From DATCMA01 sp036563645 (lineage in GTDB: Bacteria; Actinomycetota; Actinomycetes; Mycobacteriales; Micromonosporaceae), in assembly GCA_036563645.1 (NCBI GenBank), contig DATCMA010000049.1, positions 43,582-107,581 of the forward strand: a stretch of 64,000 nt of DNA, in the 5' to 3' direction. Under the pieces are notes generated by a model that was not told where the DNA came from, made no database searches, and worked only from the letters and a program-made list of their open reading frames with translations. Shown in pieces: positions 32,049 to 40,708 of this stretch (its first letter is position 1; each line of letters begins with the position of its first letter). The position numbers and the translations under genes were made by a program.

Positions 32049-32892
32049 TTCGACTGCGGGCCAGGCGGACACCGGCCACGTCGGCGGCGCGCGCGTGGAG
32101 CTGCCGGGGGACCGGGGTACCACCGTCGCGGTGAGCGGCCGCAGCGAAGACGTCGGCGACGGTCTCGCACACCGCTACCTCCGACAAGGTCACGAAGGTC
32201 GGCGGGAGCATCTGGACGTCGCCCGCCTCGACCTGGGCGAGCACCTCCGCGGGGCGCACCCACATCGTGTGGTCCGCCTCCTCCGACGCCTCTCGAGTGC
32301 GCTGCCCGGGCGGCAGCGCGGCGACGAAGAAGTACGTGTCGAACCGGCGTGGTCGAGACTCCGGGGTGATCCAACGCGCCCACGGCGCCATGAGATCGGT
32401 CCGCAACACCAGCCCGCGGTCCCGAAGGAGATCCGCGAACTCGATCTCCCGGGCGACAAGCGCCATCCGTACCCGCTCCCAGTCGGCGCCGCTGACGTCC
32501 CCCACGACCGCGTCCGGACCCGGCCCGGCGAGCAGCACACCGGCTTCCTCGAACACCTCGCGCGCGGCCGCGCAGACCACGGCGTGCGCGACCTCCGGCG
32601 GCAGCGCCAGACGACGCCCCCACTCCTCCGGCGTCGGCCCACACCAGTCAATCGGGTGGAAGTCCGCGGGGTCGACCGTGCCTCCGGGGAAGGCGTAGAT
32701 ACCCCCGTAGACCATCGTGGCGGCGCGGCGGATGATGTACGTCTCGAATCCCGCCTGCGCTGGACGCACGAGCACGACCGTCGCGGCGAGGCGTGGCGGA
32801 GCCGGGGCGCGGCCGGCCGCGGTAAGTGGCTCCGCGTCCTCCGATGCGCTGGCCCCTGCGCGGTTCGGCCCAGGGTTGTCGTCGACGTCCAC
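32029..32892 (-). CDS. NUDIX hydrolase
   Basis: A 287-residue protein with a NUDIX domain. PGGTVDPADF opens the box and AAREVFEEAGVLL carries the R-E-x2-E-E core that binds Mg2+; an insertion of about 40 residues lies between them, as in the larger NUDT19/CoA-type members (metazoan RP2-like). An early VVLVRPAQAGFETYIIRR strand is typical of those. Substrate is thus possibly acyl-CoA or another nucleoside diphosphate derivative, which is inference. The start is the GTG at 32892. The end overlaps pstB by 20 bp on the opposite strand. Confidence 0.85.
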   Translation of the reverse strand: MDVDDNPGPNRAGASASEDAEPLTAAGRAPAPPRLAATVVLVRPAQAGFETYIIRRAATMVYGGIYAFPGGTVDPADFHPIDWCGPTPEEWGRRLALPPEVAHAVVCAAAREVFEEAGVLLAGPGPDAVVGDVSGADWERVRMALVAREIEFADLLRDRGLVLRTDLMAPWARWITPESRPRRFDTYFFVAALPPGQRTREASEEADHTMWVRPAEVLAQVEAGDVQMLPPTFVTLSEVAVCETVADVFAAAAHRDGGTPVPRQLHARAADVAGVRLARSRITRSGR

Positions 32893-32992
32893 GTGCCGAG
32901 CCTAGGCCGCCCGCTCCACCGGGGCCAGGATCATGACCGCCGTGTACCGATGGGTGCCCATCCCTTGATCTGATCTCGGCTACCGTTCCGCC

Positions 32993-33958
32993 ATGACTCG
33001 TTGGGGCATCCTGGCGACCGGAAGCATCGCCAGCAAGTTCGTCGAGGACCTCCGTCTGGTGCCCGAGGCGGAGGTGCTCGCCGTCGGGTCCCGGACAGCG
33101 GAGCGGGCACGCGCCTTCGCCGACCGCTTCGGCATCCCCCGCGCGTACGGGTCCTGGGCGGAGCTGGCCGCCGACGACGACCTCGACGTCATCTACGTGG
33201 CCACCCCGCACTCCGCCCACTACGAGGCGGCGCTGACCTGCCTTGACGCCGGCCGGGCGGTGCTCTGTGAGAAACCGTTCACCCTCGACCGCGCCACCAG
33301 CCTCGCGTTGATCGAGACGGCCCGCGCCCGCGACGTCTTCCTCATGGAGGCGATGTGGATGCGGTGTCACCCCTTGATCCGCCGAGTGGTGGAGCTCGTC
33401 GCCGACGGCGCGATCGGCGAGGTGACCACGGTGCGGGCGGACTTCGGCCTGGCCGGACCGTTCCCCCCGGAGCATCGGCTGCGCGCCCGGGCGCTCGGCG
33501 GCGGCGCCCTGCTCGACCTCGGCATCTATCCGGTCAGCCTGGCCCACCTCCTGCTCGGTGCGCCGGACGAGATTCGGGCCTGGGCGACGCTGAGTGGCGG
33601 TGTCGACGAGAACACCGGGGTGCTCTTCGGCTACGCCTCGGGGGCGATCGCCGCGTTGACCTGTGGCATCGTCGGCGAGACACCGACGACGGCCACGATC
33701 ACCGGCACGCGGGGGCGCATCGAGCTGCCCGCGCCTTTCTTCTGCCCGAGCCAGGTCATCCTCCACCGGCACGGCGCTGAGCCCGAGACCTTCGCTCTGG
33801 CGCGCCAGGGCTGGGGCTACCAGTTCGAGGCGATCGAGGTGCAGCGCTGCCTGGCGGCTGGGCTGCGGGAAAGCCCACTGGTGCCGCACGCGGCGACGCT
33901 GGAGGTGATGGGGCTCCTCGATGCCATCCGCGCCCAGATCGGCGTGAGCTACGACTGA
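32993..33958 (+). CDS. Gfo/Idh/MocA-family oxidoreductase
   Basis: A 321-residue NAD(P)-dependent sugar or diol dehydrogenase. The Rossmann start is GILATGSIASKFVEDL, followed by the VLAVGSRTAERA strand and YVATPHSAHYEAAL. VLCEKPFTLD carries the catalytic Lys of the E-K-P motif. The C-terminal domain has FLMEAMWMRCHP and GGGALLDLGIYPVSLAHLLLG. These fit the dimeric dihydrodiol dehydrogenase-like branch. It is monocistronic and ends at a strong terminator facing pit. Confidence 0.9.
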   Translation: MTRWGILATGSIASKFVEDLRLVPEAEVLAVGSRTAERARAFADRFGIPRAYGSWAELAADDDLDVIYVATPHSAHYEAALTCLDAGRAVLCEKPFTLDRATSLALIETARARDVFLMEAMWMRCHPLIRRVVELVADGAIGEVTTVRADFGLAGPFPPEHRLRARALGGGALLDLGIYPVSLAHLLLGAPDEIRAWATLSGGVDENTGVLFGYASGAIAALTCGIVGETPTTATITGTRGRIELPAPFFCPSQVILHRHGAEPETFALARQGWGYQFEAIEVQRCLAAGLRESPLVPHAATLEVMGLLDAIRAQIGVSYD

Positions 33959-33986
33959 CGGCCGCGACCCGGCCGACAGAGCGAAC

Positions 33987-34008
33987 GGGGCCCGTCCGCA
34001 CGGGCCCC
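33987..34008. terminator. bidirectional terminator between oxidoreductase and pit genes
   Basis: GGGGCCCGT (33987-33995) and ACGGGCCCC (34000-34008) form a perfect 9-bp stem with a 4-base loop in the 67-bp gap between convergent genes. Confidence 0.7.
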
Positions 34009-34025
34009 GGCGCCACCACGCCGTA

Positions 34026-35030
34026 TCAGCCGAAGAACGGCCGGACGAGGAAGTAGGCCAGGACGCCGATGGTGCCCGCGCCCGGGAACGTCAGCACCCA
34101 GGCACCGACGATGTTGCCGGCGACACCCCACCGCACGGCGGAGAGCCGGCGAGTCGCCCCCACACCCATGATCGCCGCGGTGATGGTGTGCGTGGTGGAG
34201 ATCGGCGCACCGAGGACCGCCGCGTTGAAGTAGAGCACCGAACTCGCCACGGTCTCGGCGGCGAAGCCCTCCGGCGGCCCCAGGTCGATGATGCGCCGCC
34301 CGAGGGTCCGGATGATCCGCCAACCACCGGCGTACGTGCCGAGCGCGAGGACCAACGCCGAGGTCCAGAAGGCCCATTCGGGGATGTGGGTGGGATCGTC
34401 CTGGTAGCCGCCGACGTAGAGGGCGAGCACCACGATCCCGATGGTCTTCGCCGCGTCCTGCATCCCGTGTCCGAACGCCATCGCGGCGGCCGACACGGTC
34501 TGCGCCCACCGGAAGCCTCGGTTGAGCCGGCCTGGGGTGCCCCGCCGGAACGTCCACATCACCGTGAGCATCCAGGCGTACCCGAGGACGAAGCCGACCA
34601 GCGGCGAGAGGATCATCGGGATGACCACGGCCTCCACGAGGTTGCCCCACAACACGACGCCCGCGGCGCCGATCGTCGAGCCGACGAGTCCGCCGATCAG
34701 CGCGTGGGAGGACGAGGAGGGGAGGCCGAAATACCACGTGATCAGGTTCCAGGCGATGGCCCCGACCACGCCGGCGAAGACGATGCCCAGGCTGGCGAGC
34801 CCGGTGGGGAGTTCGACGAGGCCGCTTCCGACCGTCTTGGCGACCTTGGCGCCGAAGTGCGCGCCGATGAAGTTGCCGACCGCCGCCATGAGCAGGGCGG
34901 CCCGAGGGGTCAACGCACGGGTGGAGACACTGGTCGCGATCGCGTTAGCCGCATCATGAAAACCATTCGTGTAATCGAAGGTCAGCGCTACCGCGATCAC
35001 CGCCAGTACGGCGATGAGTTCTGAGTCCAC
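34026..35030 (-). CDS. low-affinity inorganic phosphate transporter (Pit family)
   Basis: A 334-residue PHO4/Pit permease. The two inverted signature repeats are present: FDYTNGFHDAANAIATSVSTRAL near residue 20 and AFGHGMQDAAKTIGIVVLAL near residue 190. There are about ten membrane spans, with a SSSHALIGGLVGS segment. The start is the GTG at 35030, 3 bp after the DUF47 stop, so the two form an operon. The PHO-box-like repeat upstream of DUF47 suggests control by RegX3/PhoP. Confidence 0.93.
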   Translation of the reverse strand: MDSELIAVLAVIAVALTFDYTNGFHDAANAIATSVSTRALTPRAALLMAAVGNFIGAHFGAKVAKTVGSGLVELPTGLASLGIVFAGVVGAIAWNLITWYFGLPSSSSHALIGGLVGSTIGAAGVVLWGNLVEAVVIPMILSPLVGFVLGYAWMLTVMWTFRRGTPGRLNRGFRWAQTVSAAAMAFGHGMQDAAKTIGIVVLALYVGGYQDDPTHIPEWAFWTSALVLALGTYAGGWRIIRTLGRRIIDLGPPEGFAAETVASSVLYFNAAVLGAPISTTHTITAAIMGVGATRRLSAVRWGVAGNIVGAWVLTFPGAGTIGVLAYFLVRPFFG

Positions 35031-35033
35031 GGG

Positions 35034-35660
35034 TCAGGACTCCTTGACCGCGATGGTCTCGACAGTGTTGGCCACGTGCTCGAAGGCATCGCAGGCTGCC
35101 TCCAGCTCGTCAGCTACCTCCTTCATCTTCAGCACCGTGAGGGCGTCGTACTCACCGGAGAAGAGCCGCACCAGCAACATCCGGTAGGACCGGTCGCCTT
35201 CGTTCTCGAGCCGGTTGCACTCGATCCAGAAGTGCTCGAGGTCCTTCATCTGCCGCAGCCGAGGCATCGTCTCGGCGGTCAGCTTGGCCTGCTGGTCGAG
35301 CACGTCCACGAGCTCGTGCATCTCCCGGGGCAGGGCCGGCAGCTTGGTCAGGCCATAGAGGTAGAGGAGGTTTCCAACTGCTTCGATGTGGTCCATCACA
35401 TCGTCGAGCTGAGACCCGAGCCGGTAGATGTCCTCCCGGTCGAAAGGAGTGATGAAAGTCGAATTGATCTTCTTGTAGAGCTCGTGGGTGATCTGGTCGC
35501 TGTCGTGCTCGACCGCGGTGAGCTGCTCGCTGATCGACTGCACGTCGACGCCGGGAAGCGCCAGTTCGTTCAGGAGTTCAGTGCCCTTCACCAGGTTCTG
35601 CGCCGCCTTGGTGAAGAGCTCGAAGAAGGCGCCCTCGGTGGGGCGAAACGAAAACCTCAC
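35034..35660 (-). CDS. DUF47 / Pit accessory protein (PhoU-like)
   Basis: A 208-residue all-helical protein of the DUF47 (TIGR00153) family, related to PhoU. Conserved helices are LTAVEHDSDQITHELYKKIN, TPFDREDIYRLGSQLDDVMDHIE and the late ECNRLENEGDRSYRMLL, each with metal-binding E/D-x3-D motifs. These proteins are nearly always encoded with Pit and are thought to gate it. The start is the GTG at 35660. It is the only PhoU-like protein in the window but is distinct from canonical two-repeat PhoU. Confidence 0.92.
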   Translation of the reverse strand: MRFSFRPTEGAFFELFTKAAQNLVKGTELLNELALPGVDVQSISEQLTAVEHDSDQITHELYKKINSTFITPFDREDIYRLGSQLDDVMDHIEAVGNLLYLYGLTKLPALPREMHELVDVLDQQAKLTAETMPRLRQMKDLEHFWIECNRLENEGDRSYRMLLVRLFSGEYDALTVLKMKEVADELEAACDAFEHVANTVETIAVKES

Positions 35661-35785
35661 GGCGACCTCGCTGACGTCTGAGCAGTGTCGGGAAGGCGGG
35701 GAGGCACTTCCCGGTGGGCAATGCTAGGGAATGCCGAGCCGGCACTCTCCGGCGGCTACCCAGGGTTACCGTCACTTCAGTCCAC

Positions 35786-35803
35786 GTTCATCGACTGTTC
35801 ACC
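35786..35803 (+). promoter_or_regulatory. PHO/RegX3 box-like repeat upstream of DUF47-pit
   Basis: GTTCATC (35786-35792) and GTTCACC (35797-35803) are direct repeats at exactly 11-bp spacing, 126-143 bp upstream of the DUF47 start. The pattern matches the box upstream of pstS. Orientation relative to the operon is reversed, as at senX3. Confidence 0.7.
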
Positions 35804-35935
35804 TGACGTATGCCCGAAGCTCGGCTATCCCCGTGAAATTGCTGACGTTTCGCCCTCAATCCGGCGGGCGTTTCGGTCAGGCGAAACGCGCGATCGAGAT
35901 CACAGAACGTGTCCGACCGCCGCATCGCGCCGTCC

Positions 35936-36439
35936 TCACACCACCAACGCCAGCCACTTGCGGTAGGCCGTGGCGAACGGCTCGGTCCCATCGCCGAGCG
36001 CGCCATAGAGCCACTCCGCGGCGGCGCGGGCGTGGGCGACCAGGTCGTCGGGATAGCCGAAGAGGCGCTGGTGCTCGACGAACTCGTCCTCGTCGCGCAG
36101 CTCCACGAGGCCGGTCGTGCGACGACGGACGACGTCGAGGTCAAGGTCGATCAGGTGGACCGTGTTGCCCTCCCACCGGGCCGGGCTCGCGATATCGCAG
36201 TACACCTCGCTCGTGCGAGGCGGAGGGTTGAACATCACCGTCCACCAGGCGTCGTGGGGCACCAACAGGACGAACGGGATCTGCTCGATGGAAGGGCGGC
36301 CGTGGTACACCGAGGGAGTGCCCTTCGTGACCCCGAGCCAGATGCCGAGATCGTCCTCGGTCAGCCGGCGGGCAGGGTAATCCCGGTGTGCCGCACCGTC
36401 GTACTTGCGGTAGATGACCCGGACGACATCGCTCGGCAT
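35936..36439 (-). CDS. DUF402 domain-containing protein
   Basis: A 167-residue protein with the DUF402 (FomD/Ntdp-like) fold. Motifs are VLLVPHDAWWTVMFNPPP, VYCDIASPARWEGNTVHLIDLDLDVV and DEDEFVEHQRLFGYP. Members are nucleoside tri/diphosphate phosphatases or FomD-like hydrolases with carboxylate-bound metal; the DLDLDVV and DEDEFVEH acidic sets fit that. The ATG at 36439 starts the domain. The reading frame stays open for another 102 codons upstream, into the dinG promoter, without family resemblance. Confidence 0.85.
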   Translation of the reverse strand: MPSDVVRVIYRKYDGAAHRDYPARRLTEDDLGIWLGVTKGTPSVYHGRPSIEQIPFVLLVPHDAWWTVMFNPPPRTSEVYCDIASPARWEGNTVHLIDLDLDVVRRRTTGLVELRDEDEFVEHQRLFGYPDDLVAHARAAAEWLYGALGDGTEPFATAYRKWLALVV

Positions 36440-36705
36440 GTTCGCACCCTGACGGTTATCGTCGAGCGCCGTGGCCGGCGCGGACGGGAGAGGTGTCGGG
36501 CTCCGGGCGCTCTCCTGATCAGCGGTTCGGCTGCGCGTCGGGCGGACGATGAGAGACCACCACCAGGACCCCTCTGATCCACAGTGGAGCGCATTTTCGT
36601 CGATGTCCACTGTTCGGCCGCCCCAGTCGGGAATCCGACACACGTTCTCACCGTTCTCGGTGACCTGGCCGACGCGCCGCCAACCGGGAGGGATACGGTC
36701 GCACG

Positions 36706-38874
36706 GTGACTGTCGACTCGGCCGACGCCCCCACCGCGCCCTCACCCCAGGCTGAGCCGCCGAGGGCGCTCGACCTGCTCGCCGCCGCCGTCGCCGCGGT
36801 CCCCGGGGGCGCCGCCCGCCCCGGGCAACAGCGGATGGCCGCCGCGATCGAGGAAGCGATCGCGCGCCGCGAACACCTCCTCGTCCAGGCGGGCACCGGC
36901 ACCGGCAAGTCGCTGGGCTACCTCGCCCCGGCGCTGACCGTCGACGGGCCGGTCGTGGTCTCCACCGCCACCCTGGCGCTGCAATCCCAACTCGTCGAGC
37001 ACGACGTGCCCCGGCTCGTCACGGCCGTTGAACCGCTGCTCGGTCGGCGCCCGACCTTCGCGGTGCTCAAGGGTCGGCACCACTACCTCTGCCTCGCCAA
37101 GCTGGAGAACTCAACTGAGGAGGAGCCCGAGGAGACGCTCTTCGACGCCTCGAGCGCGGGGACGTGGCTCGGGGAGGCGAGCCGCCTCAGCCGGCAGATC
37201 CAGCGGCTGCGCGACTGGGCGATGGAGACCGAGACCGGCGACCGCGACGAGCTCGACCCTGGTGTCGACGACCGCGCCTGGCGCCTGGCGTCGATCTCCG
37301 CCCGCGAATGCGTGGGGGCGGCCCGCTGCCCCTACGGCGCGGAGTGCTTCGCGGAGGCCGCGCGGCTGCGCGCCCGCTCCGCGGACATCGTGGTGACCAA
37401 CCACAGCTTGCTCGCCGTCGACCTGCTCGCCGGCGGACACATCATCCCGCCCCACCGCGTCCTGATCATCGACGAGGCGCACGAGCTCGTCGACCGCGTC
37501 TCCGCCGCGGCGCAGGCGGAGCTCACCCCCGAGGCCCTGGAGCGGGCTGCCCGGCGTACTCGGCCCCTCCTCGGCCCGGAGACGACGGCGGCGCTCGACG
37601 AGGCGGGCGACGGCCTGGCCGTGGCGCTGGCTGACGCGCCGACCGGGTGGCTCGCCAACGGGTTGCCGGACGACGTGCGCGCGGCGGTCACCGTCGTGGA
37701 GTCGGCGGCCCGCGCCGCCCGGGAGAAGCTCGGCGCCGTGAGCGCCGACGACCCGGATCCCGTGCGCAAGCAGCAGGCCCGGGCCGCGCTCGACGAGATC
37801 GTCACCACCGCGCAGCGGCTCCTCGACGAGTCGGCACAGGACGTGGCCTGGATCGCGCAGCCGGAGCGAGCCGGCCCCGAGCGCCGCGCCCTCGTGGTCG
37901 CTCCGCTCTCCGTGGCGGGCACCCTCGCCTCCACGCTCTACGCGGACCGGACCGTGATCTTCACCTCGGCCACGCTCGCCCTCGGGGGACGGTTCGACAC
38001 CGTGGCCCGCGCCCTCGGCCTCCCACCGCGCCCCGCGAGCACCCCAGCCACGACGGCGACCGCGGCCACGCCGTCCTCCGACGGTCCGGGAGATACGCCT
38101 TCCCCGGACCGTCCAGGCGATGCTGCGGAGAGCGCTCCCCCACCGCCCGCCGACGCGCGGCCCGCGCCCGACGGGCCTCCGTGGCGCGCCCTGGACGTCG
38201 ATTCGCCCTACGACTACGCCCGTCAGGGCATCTTGTACGTCGCCGCGCACCTGCCGCGGCCCACCGCCTCCGGCCTCTCCGAGGCCGCCGGCGAGGAGCT
38301 GCTCGCGTTGATCGAAGCGCTGGGCGGCCGGACCCTCGGGCTCTTCTCGTCTCGGCGCGCCGCCCACCAGGCGGCGGAGCTCGTGCGGTCCCGGACCGAC
38401 TTGACCGTCTTACTCCAAGGAGAGGACGCCTTGCCGGCGCTCGTCCGGCGGTTCCGCGAGGAGCGGTCGAGTTGCCTGTTCGGGGTGATGTCGCTGTGGC
38501 AAGGGGTCGACGTCCCGGGCGAGTCGTGCCAGCTCGTCGTCATCGACCGGCTGCCGTTCCCCCGGCCGGACGAGCCCTTGCCCGCTGCCCGCGCGGCGGC
38601 GGTCGACGCCGCGGGCGGATCCGGTTTCGCCGCGGTCAGCGTGCCGATCGCCGCGGTACGGCTCGCGCAGGGCGTCGGCCGTCTCATCCGCTCCCCCCAC
38701 GACCGAGGCGTGGTCGCGGTGCTGGACTCCCGCTTGGCGACGGCGCGCGGCTACGGGCCGTTCCTGCGGCGATCCCTCCCGCCGCTGTGGTACACCACCC
38801 GCCCGGACGTGGTGCGCGGCGCGCTTCGACGCCTCGCCCAGGGCGGGCGACCCGACGCGACCACGGGGCGCTGA
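36706..38874 (+). CDS. dinG: DinG/XPD-family ATP-dependent DNA helicase
   Basis: A 722-residue superfamily 2 helicase with an Fe-S domain. Walker A is QAGTGTGKSLGYL (Lys near residue 68). The DEAH box is LIIDEAHELVD near residue 255. The cluster cysteines are in HHYLCLAK (about 129) and ECVGAARCPYGAEC (about 201-212), four in all. The C-terminal motifs are LFSSRRAAHQAA, SLWQGVDVPGESCQ and the final QGVGRLIRSPHDRG. An acidic/Pro/Ala-rich insertion (about residues 440-490) interrupts the second RecA domain. It likely unwinds DNA in repair. The start is the GTG at 36706. Confidence 0.93.
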   Translation: MTVDSADAPTAPSPQAEPPRALDLLAAAVAAVPGGAARPGQQRMAAAIEEAIARREHLLVQAGTGTGKSLGYLAPALTVDGPVVVSTATLALQSQLVEHDVPRLVTAVEPLLGRRPTFAVLKGRHHYLCLAKLENSTEEEPEETLFDASSAGTWLGEASRLSRQIQRLRDWAMETETGDRDELDPGVDDRAWRLASISARECVGAARCPYGAECFAEAARLRARSADIVVTNHSLLAVDLLAGGHIIPPHRVLIIDEAHELVDRVSAAAQAELTPEALERAARRTRPLLGPETTAALDEAGDGLAVALADAPTGWLANGLPDDVRAAVTVVESAARAAREKLGAVSADDPDPVRKQQARAALDEIVTTAQRLLDESAQDVAWIAQPERAGPERRALVVAPLSVAGTLASTLYADRTVIFTSATLALGGRFDTVARALGLPPRPASTPATTATAATPSSDGPGDTPSPDRPGDAAESAPPPPADARPAPDGPPWRALDVDSPYDYARQGILYVAAHLPRPTASGLSEAAGEELLALIEALGGRTLGLFSSRRAAHQAAELVRSRTDLTVLLQGEDALPALVRRFREERSSCLFGVMSLWQGVDVPGESCQLVVIDRLPFPRPDEPLPAARAAAVDAAGGSGFAAVSVPIAAVRLAQGVGRLIRSPHDRGVVAVLDSRLATARGYGPFLRRSLPPLWYTTRPDVVRGALRRLAQGGRPDATTGR

Positions 38875-38886
38875 TCGGGCCCGCTG

Positions 38887-40218
38887 CTAGCTCGGCCGCG
38901 GCTGCTCGGGCGGCGCGGGCGACCGGGGCGGTTCCTGGCCGACCACCACGACCTCGGAGGGCGTGGTCGGCATCTGGTGGCTGACGAGTCGACGGATCGC
39001 GGTATTGGCCACCGCGACCAGCGGCACGGCGATCAGCGCGCCGACGACGCCGGCGACCACCACGCCCGCGGCGATCGACACGATGACCCCGAGTGGATGG
39101 ATGGCGACCGCCCGACCCATGATCAAGGGCTGGAGGATGTGCCCCTCCACCTGCTGCACCGCGATCACCGCACCGAGAATGATCAATGCGGTGACCCAGC
39201 CACTGTCGACCAGCGCGATCAGCACCGCGACCGTGCCGGAGAGGGTCGCCCCGACGATCGGGATGAACGCGCCGAGGAAGACCAGCGCGGCGAGCGGGAA
39301 CGCGAACGGAATATCAAAGATCACGAGGACGAGGCCGATCCCGACCGCGTCGATGAACGCGACGAGGACCGTGGCGCGGACGTAGGCGACGAGCGTCGCC
39401 CAGGCGGCCACGCCCGCGTCGTCGACGCGCCACCGGGCGTTCAGCGGCAGCAGCCCCACGAGGAACCGCCAAATCCTGCGGCCGTCCCGCAAGAAGAAGA
39501 ATGTGGCGAAGAGCACCAGCAGCGTGCCGGTGAGCGCGTCGAACAGGCTCGCCGCGGTGGCGACCGCGCCGCTGGTCAGGGCCTCCGTGTGCTGACCGAT
39601 CCAGCGTTCACTGGCGTCGATGTAGCGATTGAGTTGACTGTCCGACAGCCCGAGCGGACCTTCCTTGAGCCAGTCCTGCAACTGCCGGATCCCCGCGGTG
39701 GTCTTCTCGGAAAGCTGGGGCAGACCGTTGATGAACTCACTGACGACGAGGGTCAACGTGCCGATCACCGCGGCGAGGCCGCCAATGAGGACGACCGCGG
39801 TGGCGAGGGAGCGCGGCAACCTCGCGCGCAGCAACCAGCCGACCGCGGGAGCGAGCAACGCGGACAGGAGCAGCGCGATCAGCAGCGGGATCACCACCAC
39901 CCGCACGGCGCCGATCACCCGGAGCAGCGCCCAGCCGACGACGCCGACGACGAGGAGGCGCCACGACCACGCCGCCGCGATCCGCAGCGCGCGGGGAACG
40001 TAGAGGTCATCCTGATAGGAGGCGCCCGCCCGCTCCCCGCTCGCCCGCTCCGCGGACTGCTGCGTCGGCAGCGGAGGGGTCAGCGGCGGCTCGGGAACCT
40101 CCCGCGCCGCGTGCGCTTGCACGCGCGCAGAGCGCACCGAGGCGCGCCCCGCCTCGTACGCTCGACGCAACCGCTCACGGATTTGCCCAAACCGACTCAA
40201 GGGCACCCCCCTGGTCAC
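38887..40218 (-). CDS. AI-2E family transporter (PerM-like)
   Basis: A 443-residue polytopic membrane protein of the AI-2E exporter/PerM superfamily. After a charged N-terminal region (about 90 residues) come about seven spans. The family pattern PLLIALLLSALLAPAVGWLLR is visible, then ATFFFLRDGRRIWRFLVGLLP and a conserved C-terminal FLGAFIPIVGATLSG and GHILQPLIMGRAVAIHPLGV. Substrates in this family range from AI-2 to Na+/H+; not determinable here. It is convergent with dinG with a 12-bp gap. Confidence 0.87.
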   Translation of the reverse strand: MTRGVPLSRFGQIRERLRRAYEAGRASVRSARVQAHAAREVPEPPLTPPLPTQQSAERASGERAGASYQDDLYVPRALRIAAAWSWRLLVVGVVGWALLRVIGAVRVVVIPLLIALLLSALLAPAVGWLLRARLPRSLATAVVLIGGLAAVIGTLTLVVSEFINGLPQLSEKTTAGIRQLQDWLKEGPLGLSDSQLNRYIDASERWIGQHTEALTSGAVATAASLFDALTGTLLVLFATFFFLRDGRRIWRFLVGLLPLNARWRVDDAGVAAWATLVAYVRATVLVAFIDAVGIGLVLVIFDIPFAFPLAALVFLGAFIPIVGATLSGTVAVLIALVDSGWVTALIILGAVIAVQQVEGHILQPLIMGRAVAIHPLGVIVSIAAGVVVAGVVGALIAVPLVAVANTAIRRLVSHQMPTTPSEVVVVGQEPPRSPAPPEQPRPS

Positions 40219-40348
40219 CGATCAGCCTTCTTACCGTAGCGGTGAGTGATGTCTCATCCGTGACCGTCGACCCCTGAGTCTTCCCCGAGATTTCTCGTAC
40301 CCCGCCCGGCTAACCACCCCAGCGATAACGCCGCGATGCGGAGTACCG

Positions 40349-40708
40349 TTGGCGAACGTGACGACCGCCGAGCACGAGCAGAAGAACGAGCAGCAGGGCC
40401 TGCCGATCCGGCTACTGCACGACCGAATCCTGGTCAAGCTTGAAGGCAACGAGGGCGAACGCCGCTCTTCTTCCGGAATCGTCATTCCGGCGACCGCATC
40501 CGTGGGCAAGCGCCTGTCCTGGGCGTGCGCGGTCGGCGTCGGCCCGAACGTCCGCTCCATCGTGGTCGGAGACCGGGTGCTCTTCGACCCGGACGACCGG
40601 TCGGAAGTCGAACTGCACGGCCAGGAATACGTGCTGTTGCGCGAGCGCGACGTCCACGCGGTCGCGGCGAAACGGGTTGAGCCCGATTCGACGGGCCTCT
40701 ACCTGTAA
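40349..40708 (+). CDS. GroES-like co-chaperonin
   Basis: A diverged GroES of about 119 residues, longer than canonical (about 100). After an N-terminal extension come IRLLHDRILVKLEG, the mobile-loop region RRSSSGIVIPATAS with the G-I-V-I GroEL-contact residues, and AVGVGPNVRSIVVGDRVLF and LHGQEYVLLRERDVHAV. The barrel is thus complete. The start is TTG at 40349 (GGAG 5 bases upstream) or GTG at 40358. There is no CIRCE element here, and groEL lies 9 kb away, so it may be a second, specialised GroES. It overlaps prsW convergently by 10 bp. Confidence 0.78.
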   Translation: MANVTTAEHEQKNEQQGLPIRLLHDRILVKLEGNEGERRSSSGIVIPATASVGKRLSWACAVGVGPNVRSIVVGDRVLFDPDDRSEVELHGQEYVLLRERDVHAVAAKRVEPDSTGLYL

